Shown: piece after piece, positions 5,910 to 14,000 of the stretch
How positions within the stretch are numbered: the stretch's first letter is position 1
Layout of the letters: every line of letters starts with the position of its first letter
Assembly: GCA_949841235.1 (NCBI GenBank)
Contig: CATKZA010000007.1
Coordinates: 1-14,773, forward strand
DNA: 14,773 bases
Origin: an uncultured Clostridiaceae bacterium
GTDB taxonomy: Bacteria; Bacillota; Clostridia; Lachnospirales; Lachnospiraceae
Direction of reading: 5' to 3'
The notes under the pieces: model-generated
Told to the model about the DNA's origin: nothing
Database searches by the model: none
Seen by the model: only the letters and a program-made list of their open reading frames with translations
Translations under genes and position numbers: made by a program

Positions 5910-7127
5910 TCAATACAGCCCCGTGGGATGCTCCTCCTTCGGGTCGTATCCCTTCTTCTCCAATGCCTGGATAATCTCCTTCTTATGCTCCTGGCCAAAT
6001 GCCTCCAGAGTAATGCGCAGTTCCACTGCCGCATTTCTGTTAATGCTGACAAACTGGTTATGCTCCAGGCGAATGACATTTGCCTGCAGCTTCGCCAGAA
6101 TCCCCGCAATCTTCTCCAGTTCTCCCGGCCTGTCAGGCAGCTGCACGGATACGGTGCATACCCGCCCCCTCTGAATCAACCCGTGCTGTACCACGGAAGA
6201 CAAGGTAATGATATCCATATTCCCACCGCTCAGGATGGATACCACTTTCTTCTTCTTGCAGTCCAGATGCTTCAATGCCGCCACGGTGAGCAAGCCGGAA
6301 TTTTCCACCAGCATCTTATGATTCTCCATAATATCCAGGAAATTGCCGATCAATTCCCGGTCGTCCACCGCAATAATCTCGTCCACATTTTTCTGAATAT
6401 AAGGGAACACCACATCTCCCGGCGTTTTCACCGCCGTTCCGTCCGCAATGGTGGTCACATTTGGCAGCGTCACCACCTGGCCCTTCTCCAAGGATGCCTT
6501 CATGCAGCTGGCTCCCGCCGGCTCCACGCCAATCACCTTGATCTTAGGATTCAGCAGTTTTGTCAGGGTGGACACCCCCGCCGCCAAGCCGCCGCCGCCG
6601 ATGGGAACGAGAATGATATCCACCGTGGGCAACTCCTTAAAGATTTCCATGGCAATGGTTCCCTGCCCGGTAGCCACCGTCTCGTCATTAAAGGGATGGA
6701 CGAAGGTCAGCCCCTGGGACTTGGCAAGCTGCAAAGCATACTGGCAAGCCTCGTCATACACATTGCCGAAAAGAACCACCTTGGCACCGTAGCCCTTGGT
6801 GCGGTTTACCTTGATGAGAGGCGTGGTCGTGGGCATGACGATGGTAGCCGGCACTCCGTAAATCTTCGCCGCATAGGCCACGCCCTGGGCGTGGTTCCCG
6901 GCAGAGGCGGTAATCAGCCCCCGCTTCCGCTCCTCCTCGGTGAGGGTGCTGATTTTATAATAGGCGCCCCGCACCTTGTAGGCTCCCGTATACTGCATGT
7001 TCTCCGGCTTCAAGTAGACCTTGTTGCCCGTCCTCTCGGAAAAATACTCGCTGTAAATGAGGTTCGTAGGCAATATCACCTCTTTTACCTTGTCCGAGGC
7101 CTCCTCGAACTTGTCCAATGTCATCAT
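5910..7127 (-). CDS. ilvA: Threonine ammonia-lyase with C-terminal ACT domain
   Basis: This PLP enzyme deaminates L-threonine to 2-oxobutanoate and ammonia, the entry to isoleucine synthesis or threonine breakdown. The 405-residue protein has the fold-type II PLP domain first: the Schiff-base lysine in GAYKVRGA (about K51), SAGNHAQG (75-82) and the phosphate-binding GGGGLAAG (about 177-184). An ACT domain follows from about residue 323 (VCTVSVQLPDRPGELEKIAGIL), usually an amino acid-sensing module. This length and single ACT domain fit the TdcB/IlvA-like group rather than the roughly 510-residue E. coli IlvA, so biosynthetic versus catabolic use is open. The start ATG at 7127 overlaps the ftsY stop (ATGA, 7124-7127) and has AGGAGG 7 bases upstream, implying translational coupling. 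Confidence 0.95.
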   Translation of the reverse strand: MMTLDKFEEASDKVKEVILPTNLIYSEYFSERTGNKVYLKPENMQYTGAYKVRGAYYKISTLTEEERKRGLITASAGNHAQGVAYAAKIYGVPATIVMPTTTPLIKVNRTKGYGAKVVLFGNVYDEACQYALQLAKSQGLTFVHPFNDETVATGQGTIAMEIFKELPTVDIILVPIGGGGLAAGVSTLTKLLNPKIKVIGVEPAGASCMKASLEKGQVVTLPNVTTIADGTAVKTPGDVVFPYIQKNVDEIIAVDDRELIGNFLDIMENHKMLVENSGLLTVAALKHLDCKKKKVVSILSGGNMDIITLSSVVQHGLIQRGRVCTVSVQLPDRPGELEKIAGILAKLQANVIRLEHNQFVSINRNAAVELRITLEAFGQEHKKEIIQALEKKGYDPKEEHPTGLY

Positions 7128-8065
7128 GCCGTCTCCTCCTCTCCATTCTGGAACAGCGCATCCACAAATGCCTCCGCATCAAACTTCTGCAAATCTTCGA
7201 TCTTCTCCCCGATGCCAATGTATTTCACCGGTATGTTCATCTCCGACTGAATGGCAATGGCAATGCCCCCCTTGGCGGTTCCGTCCAGCTTGGTAAGCAC
7301 GATTCCCGTAATGTCCGCTACTTCCCCGAACTGCTTTGCCTGGGCGAGGGCATTCTGCCCGGTCGTCCCATCCAGCACCACCAGCGTCTCCCGGTGGGCA
7401 TCGGGAAATTCCCTGTCAATAATCCCATTAATCTTCCGAAGTTCCGCCATCAGATTCTTTTTATTGTGCAAGCGGCCCGCCGTATCGCAAATCAGCACAT
7501 CCGCTTTTCTGGCCTTGGCCGCATTGACCGCATCAAATACCACGGCGGCGGGGTCTCCCCCCTCCTGCCCGGCGATAATCTCCACCCCGGCCCGGTTGGC
7601 CCACTCGGTGAGCTGTCCGATGGCGGCCGCCCGAAAGGTATCCGCCGCCGCCAGGATGACCTTCTTGCCCTGGCTTTTCAACTGTCCCGCCAGTTTCCCC
7701 ACCGAGGTGGTTTTCCCCACTCCGTTGACGCCGATCAGCAATACCACGGACTGCTTCTCCTCAAATTCATAGGCAGTCTCCCCCACCTGCATCTGCTCCT
7801 TGATAGAATCCATCAATAGTTTTCTGCACACGGAAGTCTCCTTAATCTTCTCTGCCTTCACCTTTTCCCGAAGATTTTCCAGAATCTTCTCTGTAGTAGC
7901 CACGCCAATATCCGACATAATCAGAATCTCTTCCAGTTCCTCATAGAAATCCTCGTCTATCTCGGAAAACCCACTAAAAATAGAATCCATGCCTGACTTG
8001 AGGCTGTCTCTCGTCTTGGTCAGCCCAGCCTTCAGCCTGCTAAAAAAACCTCTCTTCTCACCCAT
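7124..8065 (-). CDS. ftsY: Signal recognition particle receptor FtsY
   Basis: FtsY is the membrane-associated GTPase that receives ribosomes carrying SRP and hands them to the Sec translocon. The 313-residue protein is the short Gram-positive type: a brief basic N-terminus (GFFSRLKAGLTKTR), then the N domain (about 35-95) and the GTPase G domain. GTPase motifs are G1 GVNGVGKTT (112-120), DTFRAAA (142-148), DTAGR (194-198) and TKLDG (258-262). The long acidic A domain of E. coli FtsY is absent, as usual in Firmicutes. The start at 8065 follows AGAGGTG at good spacing. It is downstream of smc, the conserved order, but after a 223-base gap with a candidate promoter. ylxM-ffh, often next in Firmicutes, is replaced here by ilvA. 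Confidence 0.98.
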   Translation of the reverse strand: MGEKRGFFSRLKAGLTKTRDSLKSGMDSIFSGFSEIDEDFYEELEEILIMSDIGVATTEKILENLREKVKAEKIKETSVCRKLLMDSIKEQMQVGETAYEFEEKQSVVLLIGVNGVGKTTSVGKLAGQLKSQGKKVILAAADTFRAAAIGQLTEWANRAGVEIIAGQEGGDPAAVVFDAVNAAKARKADVLICDTAGRLHNKKNLMAELRKINGIIDREFPDAHRETLVVLDGTTGQNALAQAKQFGEVADITGIVLTKLDGTAKGGIAIAIQSEMNIPVKYIGIGEKIEDLQKFDAEAFVDALFQNGEEETA

Positions 8066-8264
8066 AGCGCACCTCTCTTATCTATCATTCCACAAATTCT
8101 TCTCTCACTATTCACATAAAAATCCTTCATTCCGAGAACGTCACAAATAAGCCAAACATAAACTACGTTTATAACTAATCCCCTACAATGCGTAACACTT
8201 CCACATAAACAGTGCGCGCATTTCGCATATAAATATGTAAAATAGCGGAATAACTCGTTCTTTC
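8066..8264 (-). other. A+T-rich leader upstream of ftsY
   Basis: The gap between smc and ftsY is markedly A+T rich compared with the flanking genes and holds no convincing gene. It contains a small perfect palindrome ATAAAC-TAC-GTTTAT (8158-8172) and CATAT-AA-ATATG (8226-8237). If the promoter at 8271-8299 is real, this becomes a roughly 200-base 5' untranslated region. I recognised no known riboswitch in it. Confidence 0.35.
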
Positions 8265-8270
8265 TGTAAC

Positions 8271-8299
8271 ATTGTATGATATAACGCCCTAATTTGCAA
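8271..8299 (-). promoter_or_regulatory. Candidate ftsY-ilvA promoter at the end of smc
   Basis: On the minus strand TTGCAA (8299-8294) is followed after 17 bases by TACAAT (8276-8271), 4/6 and 5/6 consensus matches. The -35 box lies in the last codons of smc (ATT GCA AAT TAG) and the -10 just downstream of its stop. It would let ftsY and ilvA be expressed apart from smc. Confidence 0.4.
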
Positions 8300-11200
8300 T
8301 CTCTTTTTCATCCAGGAGGTTGACGGACACCAGCGTAGACACGCCCTTCTCCTGCATGGTGATGCCATAGAGGATATCCGCCGCATTCATGGTGCCCCTC
8401 CGATGGGTAATCACGATAAACTGGGTATCCTTCGTAAGCTTATGGAGATATTCCGCATAGCGGCTCACGTTGGAATCGTCCAGTGCCGCCTCGATCTCGT
8501 CCAGCAGGCAGAAAGGAGATGGCTTCAGGCTCTGGATGGCAAAGAGCAGGGCGATGGCAGTCAGCGCCTTCTCCCCGCCGGACAGCTGCATCATGTTCTG
8601 CAGCTTCTTCCCCGGGGGCTGGGCCACGATGCGGATGCCCGCCTCCAGGATATCCGCCTCCTCGGTGAGTTCCAGCGTCCACCGACCCCCGCCGAAGAGT
8701 TCCTTAAACACCCGGTCAAACCTTGTGCGGATCTCTCCAAACTGGCTCTCGAACTGCTTTCGCATCTCCCCGTCCAGTTCCTCGATAATGCCCTCCAGCA
8801 CATGAGCCGCCTCGATCAGATCATCGTGCTGGCCATTCAGATGCTCATACCTCTCCCGCACTTCCCGGTACTGTTCGATAGCATTGATATTCACATCCCC
8901 CAGCGCCTTCATCTGATTCTTCAACCGGTCAATCTCCGTCTTCATCTGCGCCGGGCTTAGCTCCACCTGAATCCGATTCTCCTCCGCCGTGTGGTAGGTC
9001 ATCTCATACTGCTCCCACATATAATTGGTGTGGGAATCCATCTTCTCCGATAACTTCTCCAACTGATTCTCCAAGCGGTAGCACTCCTTGTCCAAATCGC
9101 TCTTGCGCCCTGCCAGTTCTTCCCTCTTTTGGAAAAATCCCTTGTGGAGCGCATTTAGCTCCTCCCGCTTTTCGGTAACTTCCTCTATGCTGGCCGTGAG
9201 AGCCTCCATATGCCCATGGATGTCTGCAATCTTCTCCTTCGTGGCGGCAATCTCCTGTTCCTTGTCCGCTACCTGAACATCCGCATCCTCCCCGCTCTTC
9301 CCGGTATCCTCCAATTCCTGCTCCAGCTGCTCCAAGGTACGGCAGATGCGCTCCAGATTCTCTTCCACGAACTGCCCGCTCTGTTCTCGGGCGGCAATTT
9401 CCACCAGCAGTTCGGAGTTTTCTCCCGAAACCTTCTCCTGCTCCCGCTTCAATTCCTCCAGGGAGGCAGTCAGCTTCTCCATCTCCTCCTTCCGCTGTCT
9501 GCTCTGCTCCTCATTGGATTCCATCTGCTCCTGAATCTTTTCGATATCCTGGCTGAGGCTCGCCTTCCTCTCCTCAATCTGCCGCCTTTCTACACGGATT
9601 AGATCCAGTTTTTCCTGATTCTTCTCCATGTCCTCCGCAGCTCTGTCGTAATTGATCTTGGCAGTATTCTGCTGCAAGACCATCTCCTGCCTGATCTTCC
9701 GATTCTTCCTGATCTGGGTTACCACAGCCTCCTTCTTCCCCTCATTCTCCTTGATGGAAGAAGACAATTCCTGAAGTTTCGCCTTCAATTCCCCGGCATG
9801 CTTCTCTAGGTCGTCCATCTCCCGGCGGCGTCCCAGCAGGTTGTTGCTATTCCTAAATGCACCGCCGGACATGGAGCCTCCGGGATTTAAGAGTTCCCCC
9901 TCCACCGTGACGATGCGCACCGTGTGGTGGTACTTCTTCGCTAGGGCAATGGCATGGTCGATGTGATCCACCACCACGAACCGTCCCAGCAAATACTGAA
10001 TCAGGTTCTGAAACTGGCTGTCCGCTTCTACCAATTCCGATGCCATGCCAATCACTCCCGGCTCGCTCATCATCCCCCCGGAGAGATTCACAGGCTTTGC
10101 CTTCATATTGGTCAGAGGCAGGAAGGTCGCCCTGCCATACCGATTCTTTTTCAGGAAGCCAATCATGGCCTTGGCCGTCTGCTCATTGTCGGTAACGATA
10201 TTCTGGATGCTCCCTCCCAGGGCAGTCTCCACCGCCACCTCATATTTCTTCTGCACCCGGATAATATCTGCCACCACGCCCACGATGCCAGACTGCCGCT
10301 TCTTCTGTTCCATGATCCGCTTGATGCTCTGGCCATAGCCCTCATATCGCTCCGTCAGGTTCCGCAGGGATACCAGGCGAGAATTTTCCATGTGGAATTT
10401 CTGCTGGGTATCCCGATGCTCCCTGACCAGATTTTCCCGCTCCCTGTCTATCACGGCCTCGGAATCCTTCAATTCCTGAGTGGAATCATCCAGCGCGCCA
10501 ATCTTGTCCGTAATCTCCGCCAGAACCTTCTCTTCCCGCTCCAACACCTCCGTCAGCAGGGAAGCCTCCGTCTTATTTTCCAGAATCTGCTTGGTGATTT
10601 CGGCATTCTTAATATTATTCTGTTCCAGCAGGGTCTTCATGCGCTCCTCGTCCGTTTTCACGTCCGTATTTTTATTCAGGTAATCAATCACATCCTCATT
10701 GCACTGGTTGATTTCTATCTCCATGGAAACCGCCTGCTCTGCCATCTCATCCATTTTCTTCTGGATTTCGGACTGTCTCTGGGCAAGCCCCTGCTTGTTC
10801 TCGTCAGCCTGAGCCTTCTGCTCCAGAAAGCCCTCCCTCTCTGCGATTGCCGCCTGTATGCGCTCCCGGAGGGAATGAAGCATTTCCTCATTGTGCTCCT
10901 TATTCTGGCGCAGGGCGAGAATCTGCTCGTTAAACACCTTGATATCTCCCTCGGACTGGTTCAGGGAAAGCCTGTCCGCCGAGAGAAGTTCCCGCTGCTG
11001 CTCCAGGCTCTTATTATGTTCCTCCAGCTGAGCCTCCACCTTCACATATTCTTCCTTGGTCTGGTCATATTCCCTAGATGCCGTCTCCAAATCCCCGGCA
11101 GCAATAGTCTGCTTTCCCTGGATTTCCTCCATCTCCCCATGAATCCTGTCATACTCCGACAAGAAGAGGTTGATGTCCAAGTTCCTCAGCTCGTCCCGGT

Positions 11201-11852
11201 AGGCCAGATACTCCTTCGCCTTCTCCGACTGGCGCTCCAGGGGCTCCACCTGCTTCTCTAGTTCCGATAGGATATCCTCGATGCGGACGAGATTCTGGCG
11301 TTCCTCCTCCAGATTCTTTTCCGCCGCCGCTTTTCTCTTCTTAAATTTCACGATGCCCGCCGCCTCGTCAAAGAGTTCCCTCCTCTCCTCCGGCTTGCCG
11401 CTTAAGATCTTGTCAATCTGCCCCTGGCCGATAATGGAATACCCTTCCTTGCCAATACCGGTATCCAGCAAAAGTTCCTGCACATCTTTCAAACGGCAGG
11501 AAGCTCCATTTAGCAAATATTCACTTTCTCCCGAGCGGTACACCCGCCTGGCAATCTTTACCTCCTCGTAAGGCACGTCCAGCTTGTGGTCCTCATTGTT
11601 GATGGTGATGGCCACATAAGCGTATCCCAGCGGCTTTCGCATCTCGGTTCCGGCAAAAATCACATCCTCCATCTTTGCCCCCCGGAGCTGCTTGGCACTC
11701 TGCTCTCCCAGCACCCATCGCACCGCATCCGCCACATTGCTCTTGCCGCTGCCGTTGGGTCCTACGATGGCAGTGATTCCATTGTGAAACTCAAAGACTA
11801 ATTTATTTGCAAAGGATTTGAATCCATGCACTTCCAGACTTTTTAAATACAT
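8289..11852 (-). CDS. smc: Chromosome segregation ATPase SMC
   Basis: SMC forms the core of bacterial condensin with ScpA and ScpB, organising and compacting the chromosome near the origin. At 1187 residues it matches the family. The order is complete: N-terminal ATPase half with Walker A GPNGSGKS (31-38); a long coiled coil rich in Glu, Lys, Gln and Leu; a hinge at about 520-665 (GIVGVVADII to GGSMSGGAFRNS); a returning coiled coil; and the C-terminal ATPase half with the ABC signature LSGGEKALTA (1090-1099) and Walker B LLDEIEAALDD (1116-1126). No frameshift or missing motif was seen. The ATG at 11852 has a GGAG site about 8 bases upstream. A 113-base gap, with only a weak 7-bp inverted repeat (11897-11903/11946-11952), separates it from rnc. 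Confidence 0.99.
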   Translation of the reverse strand: MYLKSLEVHGFKSFANKLVFEFHNGITAIVGPNGSGKSNVADAVRWVLGEQSAKQLRGAKMEDVIFAGTEMRKPLGYAYVAITINNEDHKLDVPYEEVKIARRVYRSGESEYLLNGASCRLKDVQELLLDTGIGKEGYSIIGQGQIDKILSGKPEERRELFDEAAGIVKFKKRKAAAEKNLEEERQNLVRIEDILSELEKQVEPLERQSEKAKEYLAYRDELRNLDINLFLSEYDRIHGEMEEIQGKQTIAAGDLETASREYDQTKEEYVKVEAQLEEHNKSLEQQRELLSADRLSLNQSEGDIKVFNEQILALRQNKEHNEEMLHSLRERIQAAIAEREGFLEQKAQADENKQGLAQRQSEIQKKMDEMAEQAVSMEIEINQCNEDVIDYLNKNTDVKTDEERMKTLLEQNNIKNAEITKQILENKTEASLLTEVLEREEKVLAEITDKIGALDDSTQELKDSEAVIDRERENLVREHRDTQQKFHMENSRLVSLRNLTERYEGYGQSIKRIMEQKKRQSGIVGVVADIIRVQKKYEVAVETALGGSIQNIVTDNEQTAKAMIGFLKKNRYGRATFLPLTNMKAKPVNLSGGMMSEPGVIGMASELVEADSQFQNLIQYLLGRFVVVDHIDHAIALAKKYHHTVRIVTVEGELLNPGGSMSGGAFRNSNNLLGRRREMDDLEKHAGELKAKLQELSSSIKENEGKKEAVVTQIRKNRKIRQEMVLQQNTAKINYDRAAEDMEKNQEKLDLIRVERRQIEERKASLSQDIEKIQEQMESNEEQSRQRKEEMEKLTASLEELKREQEKVSGENSELLVEIAAREQSGQFVEENLERICRTLEQLEQELEDTGKSGEDADVQVADKEQEIAATKEKIADIHGHMEALTASIEEVTEKREELNALHKGFFQKREELAGRKSDLDKECYRLENQLEKLSEKMDSHTNYMWEQYEMTYHTAEENRIQVELSPAQMKTEIDRLKNQMKALGDVNINAIEQYREVRERYEHLNGQHDDLIEAAHVLEGIIEELDGEMRKQFESQFGEIRTRFDRVFKELFGGGRWTLELTEEADILEAGIRIVAQPPGKKLQNMMQLSGGEKALTAIALLFAIQSLKPSPFCLLDEIEAALDDSNVSRYAEYLHKLTKDTQFIVITHRRGTMNAADILYGITMQEKGVSTLVSVNLLDEKEIAN

Positions 11853-11965
11853 CTATGCTCTCCATTCCATGATAATCCCCTGCCCCCAAAGCTATCAGCA
11901 GTTCTCAAGTCTGCCCATGAAAAATCCTTCTACGGAAACTGCGACAACTGCTTATTCCCCACCTT

Positions 11966-12649
11966 CTACGGCTCCATTGCCAAGATCGCCTGATAGGCCG
12001 CCGCCTGCTCTGCCTTCTTCTTCGTTCGGCCCGTACCCACAGCAATTCCCTCGCCGTCTATCTGCACTTCCACCTGGAAAGATTTATTGTGATCCGGCCC
12101 AGTCTCCTCCAGCAGCACGTATTTCAGATGCTGGTGGCGTCCCTGGACAATCTCCTGTAAAAAAGTCTTGCTGTCATAGAAGAGCTTCTTCTTCTCAATA
12201 TCCTTCAGCACGAATTCCTCCACGTACTCCTTTGCCCTAGCAAAGCCGCCGTCCAGATACACTGCTCCGATGGTGGCTTCCATAGCATCCGAGAGAACGG
12301 AATCCCGCTCCCTTCCCCCGGTCATATCCTCCCCCTTTCCCAGAAAGAGATACTTTCCCAATTCCAATTCCCTGGCACACAGGGCCAATGTAGGCTCGCA
12401 CACATAACTGGCCCGTATTCTGGTCAGATCCCCCTCCGGGAGCGAAGGATTAGAGCGGAAGATGCTCTCGCTGGAAACCAGTTCCAGCACCGCATCCCCC
12501 AAAAATTCCAGCCGCTCGTTGCTCTCGTATTTCTTTAAATTCTTCTCATTTGAATAAGAACTGTGGGTCAAGGCAGTCGCCAGCAAATCGAGATTGTCAA
12601 ACTGGTAGCCGATCCTATTCTCAAACTCTATGATTTTATCCTGCTTCAT
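11966..12649 (-). CDS. rnc: Ribonuclease III
   Basis: RNase III cuts double-stranded RNA, including rRNA precursors and structured mRNAs. From the ATG at 12649 it is 227 residues. The endonuclease domain carries the signature NERLEFLGDAV, with catalytic E48 and D52, and the second pair D121 and E124 in DAMEATIGAVYLDGG. A double-stranded RNA-binding domain fills about 158-227, with GRTKKKAEQAAA near the end. An alternative ATG at 12679 would overlap the acpP stop as ATGA and add 10 residues (MNEAGEAGRN), but its only purine run (GGGGA) abuts the start codon. The 12649 start has AGGA 6 bases upstream and fits the usual short N-terminus. The place between acpP and smc is the conserved Firmicutes order. 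Confidence 0.97.
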   Translation of the reverse strand: MKQDKIIEFENRIGYQFDNLDLLATALTHSSYSNEKNLKKYESNERLEFLGDAVLELVSSESIFRSNPSLPEGDLTRIRASYVCEPTLALCARELELGKYLFLGKGEDMTGGRERDSVLSDAMEATIGAVYLDGGFARAKEYVEEFVLKDIEKKKLFYDSKTFLQEIVQGRHQHLKYVLLEETGPDHNKSFQVEVQIDGEGIAVGTGRTKKKAEQAAAYQAILAMEP

Positions 12650-12675
12650 GTTCCGTCCTGCCTCTCCTGCTTCAT

Positions 12676-12900
12676 TCATTCCCCTGCAATCGCCTGCAAG
12701 GCATCCTCCACCGTCTCAATGGAGGCAACCGCACTATCCTCCAAGCCAATGTCAAACTCTTCTTCGATCGCCATAATAATCTGAAAAACCTCCAGGGAAT
12801 CCGCCCCCAGATCGTCCACAAATGACATTTCCGGCCTAATTTCCTCCGGTTCCAAAGAAAGCACTTCCGAGATAATCATCTGCAATTTCTCAAATTCCAT
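12676..12900 (-). CDS. acpP: Acyl carrier protein
   Basis: A 74-residue, strongly acidic four-helix protein that carries growing fatty acyl chains as thioesters. The DSL motif with the phosphopantetheine-accepting S35 is in LGADSLEVFQ (31-40). The start at 12900 lies 17 bases after the plsX stop, and an AAGGG run lies upstream at slightly long spacing. It sits between plsX and rnc as in many Firmicutes, although fabD and fabG, found between plsX and acp in Bacillus, are absent. A second, polyketide-type carrier role is unlikely in this context. Confidence 0.96.
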   Translation of the reverse strand: MEFEKLQMIISEVLSLEPEEIRPEMSFVDDLGADSLEVFQIIMAIEEEFDIGLEDSAVASIETVEDALQAIAGE

Positions 12901-12917
12901 AACATCTGCGCCCTTCC

Positions 12918-13925
12918 TTATTCCGCCGTGATATTTTCCTTAATCTTCTCATTGATCTCATTTTCATCAAACTGAATGCACTGGACAATGGCATGCTTGA
13001 TATCATCGCTCTTAGAACTGCCGTGAGCCTTCACCACCAGCCCCTTAAGCCCCAGAAGGGGCGCGCCGCCCTGATCCTCGCCCATGAAACTCTTCATCGT
13101 CTGCTTCAGGGCCGGCTTAATCATCAGAGCGCCAACCTTGCTGCGCAGCGTAGCCATCAAGCCCTTTTTCACTTCCTTGAGCAACGTGGCGGCCAAACCC
13201 TCGTAGAGTTTCAGAATCACATTCCCCACAAACGCCTCGCACACAATCACGTCCGCATCTCCATTGGGGATGTCCCTGGCCTCAATGCTTCCCACAAAGT
13301 TAATATCCGTACATTCCTTTAATAAAGGATATGTCTCCTTCACCAACATATTCCCTTTTTCTTCTTCCGCACCGATATTTACAATGGCAACCCTGGGATT
13401 CTTCACGCCCACGATATGCTCCATGTAAATAGAACCCATCTTGGCAAACTGTACCAGATGGGAAGCCCTAGCATCCACATTGGCACCGCAATCAATGAGA
13501 AGGGAAGCGCCCTCCGCCGTGGGAATCAGCGGAGCAAGAGGCGCTCTCTCAATGCCTTTGATCCTCCCCACCACAAACTGGCCGCCCACCAAAATGGCAC
13601 CGGTACTCCCCGCAGAGACAAAGGCATCCGCCTCTCCTTTTTTCACCAGGTTCAGCCCTACCACGATGGAAGAATTCTTCTTCTTGCGAATAGCCATCAC
13701 CGGCGGCTCGTCAAAGCCAATCACCTCGTCTGCCGGAATGATTTGCACCCGGCCCTGGTCATAAGTATGCCCGGTTAGCTTCTGTTTGATTACATCTTCT
13801 TTTCCTGTAAAAATAATGGAAATGCCATCATGTTCTTCCATGGCATCCAATGCCCCCTGAATCACCGCATCCGGTGCATGATCCCCTCCCATAGCGTCCA
13901 CTGCGATCTTAATCTGCTTGCTCAT
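12918..13925 (-). CDS. plsX: Phosphate acyltransferase PlsX
   Basis: PlsX converts acyl-ACP and phosphate into acyl-phosphate, the donor used by membrane PlsY to start phospholipid synthesis. The 335-residue protein has the family opening KIAVDAMGGDHAPDAV (6-21), VSAGSTGAILVG in the first half, and LIDCGANVDARASHLVQFA and ICEAFVGNVILKLYEG further on. The GGAPLLGLKGLVVKAHGSS stretch near the C-terminus is typical. The ATG at 13925 has GGGAG about 8 bases upstream. It is directly followed by acpP, the source of its substrate carrier. The usual upstream neighbour rpmF is not seen; cheR ends 75 bases upstream instead. No FapR-type operator was recognised in that gap. Confidence 0.98.
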   Translation of the reverse strand: MSKQIKIAVDAMGGDHAPDAVIQGALDAMEEHDGISIIFTGKEDVIKQKLTGHTYDQGRVQIIPADEVIGFDEPPVMAIRKKKNSSIVVGLNLVKKGEADAFVSAGSTGAILVGGQFVVGRIKGIERAPLAPLIPTAEGASLLIDCGANVDARASHLVQFAKMGSIYMEHIVGVKNPRVAIVNIGAEEEKGNMLVKETYPLLKECTDINFVGSIEARDIPNGDADVIVCEAFVGNVILKLYEGLAATLLKEVKKGLMATLRSKVGALMIKPALKQTMKSFMGEDQGGAPLLGLKGLVVKAHGSSKSDDIKHAIVQCIQFDENEINEKIKENITAE

Positions 13926-14000
13926 ACAAATCTCCCATTCTTGTTCAGCCTACAAGTTTGTGCGCAAACACGAATCCCCATGCCGTGCCCCGCACTTGTG

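Noticed and set aside
5607..7250. 547-codon open frame on the plus strand opposite ilvA and the start of hisZ
   Set aside because: It crosses two real minus-strand genes and an intergenic gap, and its composition is typical of a shadow frame. No family is recognisable.
9954..11261. 435-codon plus-strand frame opposite smc
   Set aside because: It is Leu/Gln/His-rich antisense of the SMC hinge and coiled coil, a known source of long false frames.
11853..11965. Seven-codon leader ORF and 7-bp inverted repeat between rnc and smc
   Set aside because: Both are short enough to be chance, with a 42-base loop in the repeat and no supporting ribosome site.
13926..14000. FapR-type operator or strong promoter before plsX
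   Set aside because: Only a weak GTTTG/CAAAC hairpin (13956-13969) is present; no match to the known FapR box and no well-spaced promoter boxes were found.
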